From Lota lota (Eukaryota > Chordata > Actinopteri > Gadiformes > Lotidae), in contig JACYXH010000039.1 in NCBI GenBank assembly GCA_026745465.1, positions 1-64,000 on the forward strand: a DNA stretch of 64,000 nt. The letters are read 5' to 3'. A program made the position numbers and the translations under genes. Positions 49,446-59,228 of this stretch are shown one piece after another. Position 1 is the first letter of the stretch; the number at the start of each line of letters is the position of its first letter. The notes under the pieces are model-generated. The model ran no database searches. It was given only the letters and a program-made list of their open reading frames with translations, and was not told the origin of the DNA.

Positions 49446-50803
49446 TCAGCGCCTCTTGTAGAGAGGTGAAGGCCTGTTGACAGTCCTCTGTCCACGAAAA
49501 GTCAGTATCTTTCTGTAGAAGGCGATACAGAGGGGCGGCTGTGCAGGAGAAACCACGCACAAACTTCCTGTAGTAAGAAGCAAGGCCCAGGAAGCTCCTC
49601 AGCTGCGCCTGGTCGGCAGGTGTTGGCCAGTCTTTCACTGCCTGTATCTTTTCCTCGACAGTCCCAACGCCCTCACCGTCAACCTTGTGTCCTAGAAATA
49701 TCACCTCCCTCCTCAAAAAGTGACACTTGTCTGGGTGTAACTTGAGGCCAGCCGCCATCACCCTCTTGAGCACCTTCCGCAGTGCTCCAAGGGCCGCCTG
49801 GAACGAGCTTCCATGGACCAGGATATCATCCAGGTACACAAGACATTCCTGCCTAGGAATGTCGGCTAGCACCCTGTCCATCAGGCGCTCGAACGTGGCG
49901 GGGGCGTTGCACAGATCAAAGCTGAGGACACGGAACTGCCACAGACCCCCACCTGCATAGAAGGCCGTTTTTGGTCGAGCCTCCGGGGAGAGGGGCACCT
50001 GCCAGTACCCACTCCGCAGGTCCAGCGAGGAGAACCATGTCGAACCCGCCACCAGGTCCAAAGACTCATCAATCCGAGGGAGGGGGTAGGAGTCTTTCTT
50101 GGTCACACCGTTGAGGGGCCTGTAGTCCACGCAGAACCTCCATCTGGAACTGCTCTTTTTGGGGACCATGACCACTGCTGCAGCCCACGGGTTCTCTGAC
50201 GGTTCGACAATCCCAGCCTTCTGCATCTCCTCCAGCGCCTTGTCTGCAGCCTCTTGTTGGGCCAGGGGAAGACGCCGGGGACGCATGTTGATCGGTTGTG
50301 CGTCACCGGTGTCTATCTCGTGCTGAACCAGGTGCGTCAGGCCTACCTCCTCCTCATTGAGGGCAAACAGGTCCTTGAACTCTATCAGTACCTGCCACAG
50401 CTGCATCTGCTGTTGGTCGGTCAGCCCCTCACTGTTCTGTCTCCAGATCTCCCTCACCACGGACAGCCGGTCTGCTATTCCCTCTGTGGCCGGGGAGATG
50501 GGATGGTCGCTCTCCTCCCTCGCAGGGATCTGAAAGGGGCTTGGGGTTGGAGCGGTGGTGGGATGCAGGTGGGCATGCGGAGGAGGGTTGGTACTGCGCG
50601 TTTCATGTGGTTCTAAGGTGCTAACAGGCCGTAGGTGCGGCACACTGGGTTGTGGGGGTGGGACTATGTTGACCTTAGGGCCCCTAGGCAAACTAAGTGT
50701 GTTGTCACTCAGATCTATGAGGCAGCCCGCACTTCTCAAAAAGTCCACACCTATTATACAGGGGTCTTGCACCTCAGCTACCCATACCTCAAAGGTCACA
50801 GAT
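49440..50803 (-). pseudogene. Gypsy Pol, reverse transcriptase part
   Basis: An open stretch of 499 codons (49,300-50,799) starts at the C-terminal end of the protease (VWVAEVQDPCIIGVDFL). After a proline-rich linker comes the RT: FCVDYRPLNGVTKKDSYPLP near residue 225, LDLRSGYWQV near 260, a variant LSFDLCNAPATFERLM near 293, and the catalytic YLDD at about 322-325. The Asp in LSFD, where the family usually has Gly, is a substitution in a conserved turn. The last ~45 codons are out of frame with RNase H because of the frameshift near 49,440. Confidence 0.92.
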
Positions 50804-51455
50804 ACCCCCCCCCAATTTAAGGCTAACTTTTGCCCTACCTCTCATGGGGGCTAAATCCCCGGTAACCGTCCGTAGCTGTACTGAGGTCTTTCGTACTACT
50901 GTACTGCTTGGGAGAATGTCGGGCCTGACTAGTGTTGCAGTGGAGCCCGTATCCACTAGTGCCGTGCATGCAACCCCCTCCACTGTGATAGGGACATGGC
51001 AAAAGCCCCCAGCACAGGTCCAGCCCACCGCAACCACTGGGCCCACGGCGTCGTCTGCTTCTGGGGGGAGTGAAGCCCTGTTCCCCCGACTGTGCTGTTG
51101 GGCTCCTCCGCTGGGGGTTGATGCTGGTCGGGTAACCATGTCAGGGGTCCGTATCTTCCCGTTTATACATACCCCCGGTCGTTTCCCTGGGCTCCAGAAA
51201 ACGTGGGGCACTGACGGCGTAGATGGCCAGGTTGGCCACACCCCCAGCAGACCATGGCGCGGCGCCGAGGTGGTGTAGGCAGGCAATCGCGAGTGGGCTG
51301 GAGGGTGGCAGCTTTACTTCCGCAGCATTCTCCTCAACAGCAGTTTTCGACACTGGAACCACATCAAGCAACCGGCAGTCCGGCAGCACCGCTCCCACAG
51401 CTTCCCTCTCCAGGGCCAGTTCCAGCGCGTCCTGTACGGTCTGGGGGTGTGCTAG
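50789..51455 (-). pseudogene. Gypsy Gag end and aspartic protease remnant
   Basis: Contains an aspartic protease active-site motif (ALVDTGSTATLV) about 45 codons before the frame ends. A run of nine C (50,805-50,813) splits the protease from the RT frame, a typical slippage frameshift. To the right lie frame-shifted remains of a Gag zinc knuckle (around 51,230-51,270, cysteines lost) and a Gag stretch reading TVQDALELALEREAVGAVLP near 51,375-51,435. The start of Gag is missing. Confidence 0.75.
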
Positions 51456-51469
51456 TTGTGTCTGTTTTT

Positions 51470-51560
51470 TTATACCTCAAACCAGATAAAGACTCGCGCC
51501 CCCCCTGTGCTCTCTGGCGCCCCCCTGAGGGGGGCGCGGACCCCAGGTTGGGAACCACTG
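51470..51560 (-). repeat. hAT 5' terminal sequence
   Basis: The minus strand begins CAGTGGTTCCCAACCTGGGG, the typical terminus of animal hAT elements, followed by GC-rich inverted runs (gcgcccccc / ggggggcgc). It lies upstream of the BED-finger relic in the right orientation, so I interpret it as the 5' end of that element with the Gypsy element sitting in its leader. The 8 bp outside are TCTTAGAG; the matching copy would have been beyond the lost 3' end. Confidence 0.65.
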
Positions 51561-51772
51561 TCTTAGAGGACTCCCTCTTTAGGAACATATTCTATTGCAT
51601 CCAAAATGTCTTATTGGCTGATAGGGTTACTAGGTCACCGTTCACAGGGGCAGACCCACACAAGAATGAAAAAAGTTATTTGCGATATCCGAGGGATAGA
51701 TTTTCTTCCAGGCGTATGCAACCACATCAAAGAAACTATGAACAGGGTGAATCCAAAGCATCACCTATAGGG

Positions 51773-52161
51773 CTGATCACGTGACCTTAAATTCTGTTTC
51801 GCTACATGGATCAGTCTGGACCTCTAGCCGCCCACATCGCTTTCAGTGGGCGGGAGTACTTGCCTTGACAGACAAACTCTTTCAGCCAATCAGCCTAAGA
51901 AAACACGACGTCATCATGGTGAACGGCAAAAACATCATTTCCGCCGAGAAAGTCCGCTAATGCAGACTCTTGTTCTTGTTAAATAGTTGTTATTGAGTCT
52001 ATAACTGCATTTATGGCAGTGTTTACTCTATTTTATGTTGTCAACTACGACGCAGTCCATGATTGGCTTGATTACATTGTCATTTCAGGAAATCGATGTG
52101 GGTGGCCAAAGGTCCACACTGACCTCACATTCTGAAACAGAATGTGAGGTCATGTGATCAG
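51773..52161. mobile_element. MITE-like element with ~72-bp terminal inverted repeats
   Basis: The left arm 51,773-51,844 and right arm 52,089-52,161 are imperfect inverted copies, roughly 80% alike over 72-73 bp. Both begin ctgatcac(g/a)tgacc and share attctgtttc, tcagt(c/g)tggacct and cccacatcg(c/a)tttc. The ~245-bp core has no coding sequence. The right arm contains a near-perfect hairpin. No clear target duplication is visible, so the superfamily is undetermined. Confidence 0.7.
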
Positions 52162-52470
52162 AATGGTCTCCAGGCTAACTTAAAGCAGTTTGAACAACTC
52201 TTACTTGAGCTTGTGGAACTGAATCAGCTGGATGACATAGTCCCGTTTCCATCTGCATACAGTGTCTGGAGAACAGAAGAAGAAATTAGAGCTTTAATTA
52301 AGTGCTTAAACTCTTGCTTGGACTACAAATACTAGTTTAATTCTTCACTCACACAGCTTAGAGGTTTGGAATTCATTTACGTACATCGATGAGTAAATAT
52401 AAGATATTTGCATATATTCTTAGATAATGATATTAGAATATTCACTTTATACAGATCTACAGTCATGCAT
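52162..52470. other. Spacer with no recognised gene
   Basis: A 63-codon open frame (52,144-52,335, plus strand) overlaps the inverted-repeat arm. I do not recognise its product, and nothing in context supports translation. The rest is AT-rich without clear features. Confidence 0.4.
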
Positions 52471-55400
52471 TCACTTCACTTGCATACTTATTGTTTTTGG
52501 ATTCTGTTGAGCCAGCTCCATCTCCATTGTCTTCCACCTCTCTATGTGTTGCTCAGAAATCAACTCTAGAAATTTATAAAAATAACAGGAAACATGTCTG
52601 CTGTCAACGAGACATCCTCAACTTCGTGCAAAATGCATTCAATGCACTATTTTCAAAAAATTTACATTTTAAGTATTGTCATCTGCTTTTTGTGTTTTGA
52701 TTTACCTGGTGCCTCTCTGATGACAGCCGAAATCTCTTCCTGAGGAAGAACGGATATATTTTCTCAGCTTTGTCCAATCTCTGCAGAAGCTGCACCTCTG
52801 TGTACAGAAATTGTTTAGTTTACTTCTGGTGACCAATTTGTGTTTGACCAGCTCATCTCCAGAAAATGTGGTTATATTTAAGTACCACAGGGAATACAGT
52901 AGTGGACAGACCTAGGTCAGTTGATTTCCTCCGTCCATAATGCAGAAGGGCATCAGTGAGCAGGTTGAGGCATTGAGATGGAGTCATCTCCTTTGTGACC
53001 CTGGCAAACCTTCTGAGGAATGACCACAGTCTCTCCATTCCTTCCGCGTCTGTGAGCCCAAACCCATCCAGTCATCTGGTGCTGTACATGATCTGTGATT
53101 ACAGAAGTCATAACATCACATCAACTGATGACTTGACTGGACTAGACTAAAAAGTCAAACTCTGAAACACGTTTAGAGACCAGTGTGAAAAATGTTATCG
53201 TTTCTTTAAGACCAATCATATGACTTTTGTTACCTAAACACAAGGACACTATAAATGTCTCTATAAAGTTTATGTATGCATAAATATACATTAAAAAAAA
53301 AAAAAAAAAAAACATAATGTTTATGTTTACATATGCAGTTTATGTCTCTATAAACTCAATACAATTACCTGGCATGGCAATTTATGTCCATAAATGTGAA
53401 ATACTGGTGCAGTCAAGGATATGTTGTCAGGTATGCCCTTGCCTGATTTCTGATTGAACAGTTATTTTGAGTTAAGGTTTAAACATCTTTTAAAAAAGGA
53501 ATATTCCGTTTTATGCAGGTAGTTTTAAAACCTACTCACCTCCAAATGTGAGGCTAGAACACATGCAATGTCATAGTGAACTCGCAGGTGTATGTTCTTT
53601 TTCTCACAACTTCGGAGAAGCTTCTCAATGACATAGAGCGGATAAGCTAACCTGTGTTAACACAAAATTTGCAATAATAGTTTGTGGGGAAAGAATAATT
53701 ATGCCAAGCAATATCCAGTACCAAATTAAAGTTTTAGACATAATTATACTACAGAGACGTATGCTACACTATCGTAAAAAAAATAAAATATAAAATATAT
53801 ATATGATTAGGTAACAATTCAATGGACAGATGCAGATGCATTCTTCCATTAAAATGCAAATACTATGTTTGTCAGTGGTAAACTTGACATCAGGTGATAT
53901 TTTTCTTTACTCTAGAAAGGTTCATGACTGACTTTAGTGTCATACTTTTCGATGCATTTCATGAATAATAGGGACAAATAAGAGGAGTCTTACTATTGAG
54001 CATTAATTCACTTCTGTGAAACACATTTACCGTTCTCCTTGGCTCATGTTGAGGAACATCAGGGGCATTTCATGACGACAGCAGGCTCCAAACACCCCTG
54101 TAATGTCAAGTTTCTTGACCTGTTTTCCAGACCTCAGCAGGTTGCCAGCCTTGAAGTTCTACAGTCCTAAAGATTTTAAAACAATTAAAATAATTAAGGG
54201 AGGAATTACTATTTTCTCTCTACTACATTTTACAACAAGGAGTTATAATTACTGCATTCTGCCACAAAGACTCACCTCGTGAGGCTTGGAGCTATTAGGA
54301 TAGGATAGCAGGTATTCCTGTACCTCCTGCTCACCAACAAACATGCGGCCTCCGTGCAGCGGCTCTACCACACTTTTCCCCGGCTTTGCTTCCTCACGAG
54401 GCCAAAGTTGCCATCCAGTGCCACAATTAAATCTCCATCCCTAAGTAAAAAACTAAAAAAACAACAACTATAAAACAACAGGACAACCAGGGCACTATTT
54501 GTTTAGATTTGTGTAAAAGTGCTTATTAATTCTTCACATACTGGAATATACAAAAGGTCCCATGTTTAATATTCATACAACATAACTGCACAACACCAGA
54601 TTGCATATTAAATTGTTGATACACTTGCCTACTTTTGTATTATTCAATTGTTATAATAATACAACATATTTAGCACATATAGAATTCCATTATTTCATGA
54701 AAACTGTAATTATAAGTAATCAAACTTGTACAGCAACGAACTTTAGGATATGCTGGGCATGTGGTCCCATCATCTAACTAGGGATATACATTTAACAAAC
54801 TTCTTTGCCGAAAGAAGTGATGCCTAAACTGGAATATCGATTCTCACACCAAGGTTCTGTAGAGTGTGTTAACCTACGGTACACGAAGCATAGCAGTACT
54901 TCAATCTCCCATTTGAGAAGGCCTAGGTATTCTTTGAAAAGATAAGCAATTTTAATACACAATTACACTTTTTTTTAAAATTAATTACAGATTCAATATA
55001 ATCTGGTGGGGGCAGCATTGTACACACAACTGTATGAATCCTTGATTCGTTCCTTAAAGATTTAATTTGAGTTTTGATAATGAATCAAGGAATAAGAAGG
55101 CGTGACATCATATTGTTAACATTCACATCCATATGGACAACTCTTCCATGTCTGGGCTATTAACAATCTGGATACATTTTTACCATGACACATTTTCATG
55201 ATGAAAGCAACTGAAATGTATGCTTTACAGAGGGGACTTTAAATTGAAAATGTTAAACAAAGCAATGTTTTACCTCTGCACGTGTGTGGTTGTTCTTCTA
55301 GCGCAGCGTATTACAAAAACCCTCGACATAAACCGGACACTCCAGTGACAGACAGACAAAAAGCTCTAGAAGAGCAAAGGAAAAGGCAGTCTGGGGCTTG

Positions 55401-55491
55401 TTGGCAGTCGATGGCCAGAGACCATACCTCAGCAGAGTGCAGGGCTCTGCTTCACACTCACACGTACTGACACTGACACTGCAAAGCCTTC
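52471..55491 (-). pseudogene. KDZ (Kyakuja-Dileera-Zisupton) transposase gene relic with introns
   Basis: Minus-strand exons with recognisable splice sites. 55,491-55,274: STCECEAEPC, YGLWPSTANKPQTAF, LECPVYVEGFC, then a stop. 54,440-54,276: DLIVALDGNFGLVRKQSRGK, then a frameshift to EPLHGGRMFVGEQEV. 54,166-54,031: GKQVKKLDITGVFGACCRHE and MSQGER. 53,651-53,540: LAYPLYVIEKLL and VHYDIACVLASHL. 53,092 to ~52,950: MYSTR, stop, LDGFGLTDAEGMERLW, TKEMTPS and LLTDALLHYGRR. 52,797-52,706: VQLLQRLDKAEKIYPF. A weaker last exon is 52,565-52,471 (EQHIERWKTMEMELAQ). These match the CxC and GLWPxxP start, the LDGNFGLVRK, TGVFGA and YDIAC blocks and the GLTDGEG block of KDZ transposases. Stops and frameshifts make it non-functional. 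Confidence 0.85.
54441..55273 (-). other. Intron of the KDZ relic
   Basis: AT-rich, 833 bp, between two recognised exons. A conserved KDZ segment (between the LLECQVS-type block and the LDGNFG block) should lie here, but I did not find it, so an exon may be deleted or too decayed to read. Confidence 0.5.
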
Positions 55492-56084
55492 CTGCCGAAT
55501 GAAAGAAGAAGTTATGAAGAAAAAACATAGCCAAACATTACTACAAAGATTACCATCATAATTAGGGAAACATTACTTTGTGTTACCTATAACCTGATGA
55601 TTGTGATTGGTAAGTAGACACAGCAACGTATTTTCAAGAATGCATCACAAATTTGATAAATTCAATCAAGAAAAAAGAATAGGACTGGAATACTTAACCT
55701 GCCGAGAAAATCAAGCACATCAATAATTTCTCAATATTAAATCACAAACCTGTGTTGACAATTACCTTCATGTCCCTAGTGTACACAGCATGGGTGTCGT
55801 GGCATTCAGGTAAAAAAAGGAATAACCCCAGGGATATTGGCTCATAGTAGGATTTCTGTAAGAAAGATTGGTGCAACAAACAATGGGGGTTTTGGGGGGT
55901 TAGGACCCAGGAATGTGAAGACTTGAAAAAGACAGCGGTTGTGTTAGAATTGCGCCCTAAATAGTGCACTATTTAGGATGGAACCCCTTTTGAACAGAAC
56001 TAAAGCACACAGGGATTGTAACATTTTGGAGAATTCCAATTGGCAATTGATCTGGAAATGAATTCTATCTCAGAATTGGAATCA
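55492..56084. other. Spacer with palindrome, no recognised gene
   Basis: No supported gene. A perfect 22-bp palindrome centred on tgca lies at 55,956-55,977, and a patch of aattcc/ggaatt-rich sequence follows near 56,030-56,085. It resembles dispersed fish repeats I have seen near DNA transposons, but I cannot name one. Confidence 0.45.
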
Positions 56085-56712
56085 GAATCTTTTTGCTTTT
56101 CTTACATCTTAACGTACAAGTACGCAAGAGTAAAATTCTTAGGCTTGGATCCTCAACAGTCACATAGCAGCATCAATACAAGATCACAATAACAAAGTAA
56201 GTAATAATAAATAGTAATAAGTAGCGACATCAATACAAGTGTTCAACTGGTAGTGGTACCAGCCACGGTGGTATTGCAAAATAAAAAAATAAAATAAAAA
56301 ATACATTAAAAAAATATAAATAAAATAAAATGCTGTGCAAAATACAGAACAATATAATGCAGATAATCAAATAATCAATAGTTGTAGTGTGCGTGGGGTT
56401 GGTTTGGGGGTAACAGATTTTTCCAGGAGCCTGGCTGTTTGGGGAAAAAAACTGTTCATCATCCTCTGGGTTTTGGCCCCGAGGCTTCGGTACCGCTTCC
56501 CCGACGGCAGTAGCTCAAACAGTTTCTGATTGGGGTAGCTGGTGTCCCTAATGATTCTGAGGGCCTTCTTGACACACTTGACACACCTTGTAGGTGTCCT
56601 GGATGGAGGGAAGCTCACATCCGCTGATCCTTTCAGCTGTCCACACTACCCTTTGCAATGCTTCGCGGCTTTGGGAAGTGCAGTTCCCGTACCAGGCAGT
56701 GATGCATCCCGT

Positions 56713-57831
56713 CTAGATGCTCTCCGTTGTGCCTCTGAAGAAGGCCCCCAGGATCTTGGTCTTGTCGGCAATGAGAGCGAGGTTGTTGTCTTGGCTGTAC
56801 TGAGCCAGGCGGTCGACTTCATTCTTATAGGCCGCCTCGTTGCCGTCGGTGATCAGGCTGATCACTGTCATGTCATCGGCCAACTTGATCACCATGTTGG
56901 ACCTGTGTGGGGCCACGCAGTCATGGGTGTACAGGGAGTAGAGGAGGGGGCTTAGAACACAGCCCTGGGGGGCTCCTGTGCTGATGGTCAGGGGGGTGGA
57001 GATCTTAGAACCCATCTTCACCACCTGTTTTCGATCCGATAGGAAGCTAAGGATCCAGTCGTATAGGCCAGGGTCAATGCCTAGGTCCCTGAGCTTGCTG
57101 TCAAGTCTGGAGGGGACTATGGTGTTGAATGCTGAACTATAGTCCATGAACAGCATCCTCACATAGGAGTTCCTCTTTTCAAGGTGGGTGAGGGCTGAGT
57201 GGAGTGCTGTGGCAATGGCGTCGTCTGTCGATCTGTTATTCCTGCAGGCAAATTGGTGAGGGTCCAGGGTGGGTGGCAGCATTCTGCAGATCAGCACCTT
57301 GATAAGCTTCTCAAAGCATTGGCTCACTATGGGGGTGAGAGCAACAGGGTGCCAGTCGTTTGGGCATGTTACCTTGCTCTTTTTCGGTACTGGGATGATG
57401 ACTGATGACTTGAAGCAGGTGAGCACTATGCCCGTGGAGAGGGAGAGGTTGAAAATGTTTGTGAATACACCAGCCAGCTGGTCTGCCCATGCTTTGAACA
57501 CCTGGCCTGGTATTCCATCTGGCCTGGCCGCTTTTCGGATGTTGATGCATTTGAATACCACACGCACATCTTCCTCTGCGATGACGAGAGCGCTGGCCAT
57601 GTTGTTTGTGGTGTAGGCTCTCCCTAGGAGATTGGTGTGGCTCAGTTCAAAGCGGGCGTAGAAACTGTTCAGCTCATCTGGTAGAGAGTCAGCTGAGTCA
57701 GCTGTGCAGCTAGGGGTCTCTTTGAAGTCAGATGTAGTAGTATGTAGTCCCTTCCATATACTGCGTGGGTCATTGCTGCTTAGCTGTGACTCTATTTTCT
57801 TGCCGTAATCTATTTTAGCTGCCTTGATCAT
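56713..57831 (-). pseudogene. LINE reverse transcriptase (372-codon open part)
   Basis: Contains the RT blocks in order: SSVIIPVPKKSKVTCPNDWH and PVALTPIVSQCFEKLI (near residues 160-200), FACRNNRSTDDAIATALHSA, MDYSSAFNTIVPSRL (palm motif A), STGAPQGCVLSPLLYSLYTH (motif B) and LADDMTVISLI (motif C). Motif C reads LADD where the family usually has FADD or YADD. Frame breaks separate it from the upstream piece and from the C-terminal block at 56,367-56,618, so the element is inactive. Confidence 0.9.
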
Positions 57832-57873
57832 TCTTCGAAGGTCGTAGCAGGCAATTGTTAATTCTGTAGTATC

Positions 57874-58062
57874 TCAGTTTTTGAATGCTGCTGTTCTTGT
57901 AGATAGTGCTGTTTTGACGTTGATATTAATCCATGGTTTCCGGTTTGGATACACACGGACTGTTTTCGTGGGCACCACTTCCTCTATCACCTTTTCTATG
58001 AAGCCCAGGGTTCCTGTCGTGACCTCGCTTATGTCACCACTGTTCTCTGCTAACTCCGTCAC
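57874..58062 (-). pseudogene. LINE ORF2 fragment upstream of the RT
   Basis: Short frame with EEVVPTKTVRVYPNRKPWIN, the segment that precedes the RT in L2/Rex1-like LINE polyproteins. A stop after AAFKN at 57,874 and the shift to the next frame show a break between this piece and the RT. Confidence 0.75.
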
Positions 58063-58085
58063 TGAATCAAAGCAGGCCTGAAGGA

Positions 58086-58334
58086 TCGCGTCTGATTAGA
58101 CAGATCAGCATCGACTCGTGCACATGATTGGTGGTGACGTTTTCAGTTTGTGTTTGTAGGCGGGCACTAGGAGGATGGAAGTGGTCTGATTTGCCGAAAG
58201 GTGGGCAGAGGGGTTTGTCTGCGCCACGGAGTTGCGTGTAGACATCGTCTAAGCAGCTTCCGCCTCTTGTGTTTACATTTATGTAAACACAAGGCGTTCA
58301 GCTCTCCTTTTTGCCTTCCTGTATGCAGTCTTAA
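58086..58334. other. Spacer between LINE and DIRS with a hairpin
   Basis: No gene seen. 58,266-58,293 is a perfect 12-bp inverted repeat (cttgtgtttaca / tgtaaacacaag) around a 4-base loop. There is no T-run that would make it a terminator. Confidence 0.5.
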
Positions 58335-58555
58335 GAACGATAGTTATGTTATTATAACTCTAGTTCTATGATTGTAGGCGTAGCCGTCTAGGCTTCGCCT
58401 TATGGGCTTGTCCCGTGCGCGCACTCGCGTGCACTGAAAATTTTCAGCAATGCACCAATCAACGTGGGCACAGCCCACACTTCCCACGGCACCGTGTATA
58501 TAACGCGGCGCACAGCTGCGTTCGTCCTCCTAGCTATTCTTTCAGCATTTGGAGG
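58335..58555 (-). repeat. 3' inverted terminal repeat of DIRS
   Basis: It starts gaacgatagttatg and matches the reverse complement of the right end from about 58,385 onward. The outermost ~50 bp differ from the right terminus. That outer part is repeated in inverted orientation in the internal complementary region. Confidence 0.88.
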
Positions 58556-58572
58556 GAACAGCAGGTGGGAAA

Positions 58573-58671
58573 CTAGACGGCTACGCCTACAATCATAGAA
58601 CTAGAGTTATAATAACATAACTATCGTTCTATTTCATGTAGGCTACGCCGTCTAGGCTTTGCCTTATGGGC
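58573..58671 (-). other. DIRS internal complementary region (circle-junction template)
   Basis: 58,573-58,629 is a perfect 57-bp inverted copy of the left terminus 58,335-58,391. 58,626-58,671 is complementary to the right terminus 63,278-63,323 with one mismatch. The two segments overlap by GTTC, so the region is the complement of right end joined to left end. In the DIRS-1 model this region templates the circular replication intermediate. Confidence 0.9.
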
Positions 58672-59228
58672 TAAGGTGAAGCTGCGAGCGGAGCCCGATA
58701 AATGTACTCCTGCTGGACCCAAGTCACAAAAATAAAGACCTAACTCACAGGGCACATCAGACTCAATAAGCCGAAGATGTGCAAAACACAACAGCTAAAT
58801 AAGAAACCCTAAAATCTCTTAAGAACACGCAAAGCGATGATCAAGAGAATAGAGTGAGTCTGTGACTCTGACTCAACCCGTATTTCAATGAACATGAAGA
58901 AGGGGAATGCAGAGCAACAAGGCTTCTCCTACGTCCGCTACCATAGGGGCGGGGCCTAGGAAGAAAAAACCAAACTACCAATAGCAACGAGCAACAAGGC
59001 TATTCCTACCTATGCTCAAAGAGGCGACAGGAGGAAACCTCTTGTGCAATGTTTAATAATAGAGGACAGGATATAAAACGCCAGTTACGAACCGTAATCA
59101 GAGTAAAAATAACCTGTTACTCCGGAGCTCAGTGCCCACGCTGTAACACCACCCGGTGACAGCGGAGAGAGAGATAATCCGAGCGACATCACAAGCGTAA
59201 CATGCTCTGACGAACGATAAACTAATAT

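Larger units (their letters stand above)
47200..51455 (-). mobile_element. Decayed Ty3/Gypsy retrotransposon, 5'-truncated
   Basis: Minus-strand element with a 223-bp 3' LTR (47,200-47,422), a polypurine tract next to it, and Pol and Gag remains in the order integrase, RNase H, RT, protease, zinc-knuckle remnant going rightward. At about 51,455 the Gag region stops abruptly and joins the hAT terminal sequence, with no 5' LTR, primer site or Gag N terminus. The right limit is uncertain by about 25 bp. It is unrelated in sequence to the chromovirus copies, and no chromodomain follows the integrase. Confidence 0.88.
56085..58085 (-). mobile_element. LINE (L2/Rex1-like non-LTR retrotransposon), 5'-truncated
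   Basis: Minus-strand RT coding sequence with a 3' tail to the left. Downstream of the RT, a C-terminal block reads CVKKALRIIRDTSYP and LFELLPSGKRYRSLGAKTQR (56,430-56,600), typical of the L2/Rex1 group. The 3' UTR then runs through an AT-rich stretch (56,277-56,330) to about 56,085, ending near a sequence reading GATTCTGATTCC on the sense strand. The 5' side fades at about 58,085 without an endonuclease domain. Clade assignment between L2, Rex1 and CR1 is not secure. Confidence 0.85.

Noticed and set aside
51773..52161. piggyBac or Kolobok origin because of a TTAA at the left arm
   Set aside because: The right arm lacks TTAA at the equivalent place, and the TTAA lies inside the repeat, not outside it.
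52144..52335. 63-codon plus-strand ORF (QFEQLLLELVELNQLDD...)
   Set aside because: It starts inside the inverted-repeat arm, shows no family I recognise and has no splice or promoter context.
55742..55969. 75-codon minus-strand ORF as an extra KDZ 5' exon
   Set aside because: No KDZ motif could be read in it, and its phase and splice sites do not join to the exon at 55,491.
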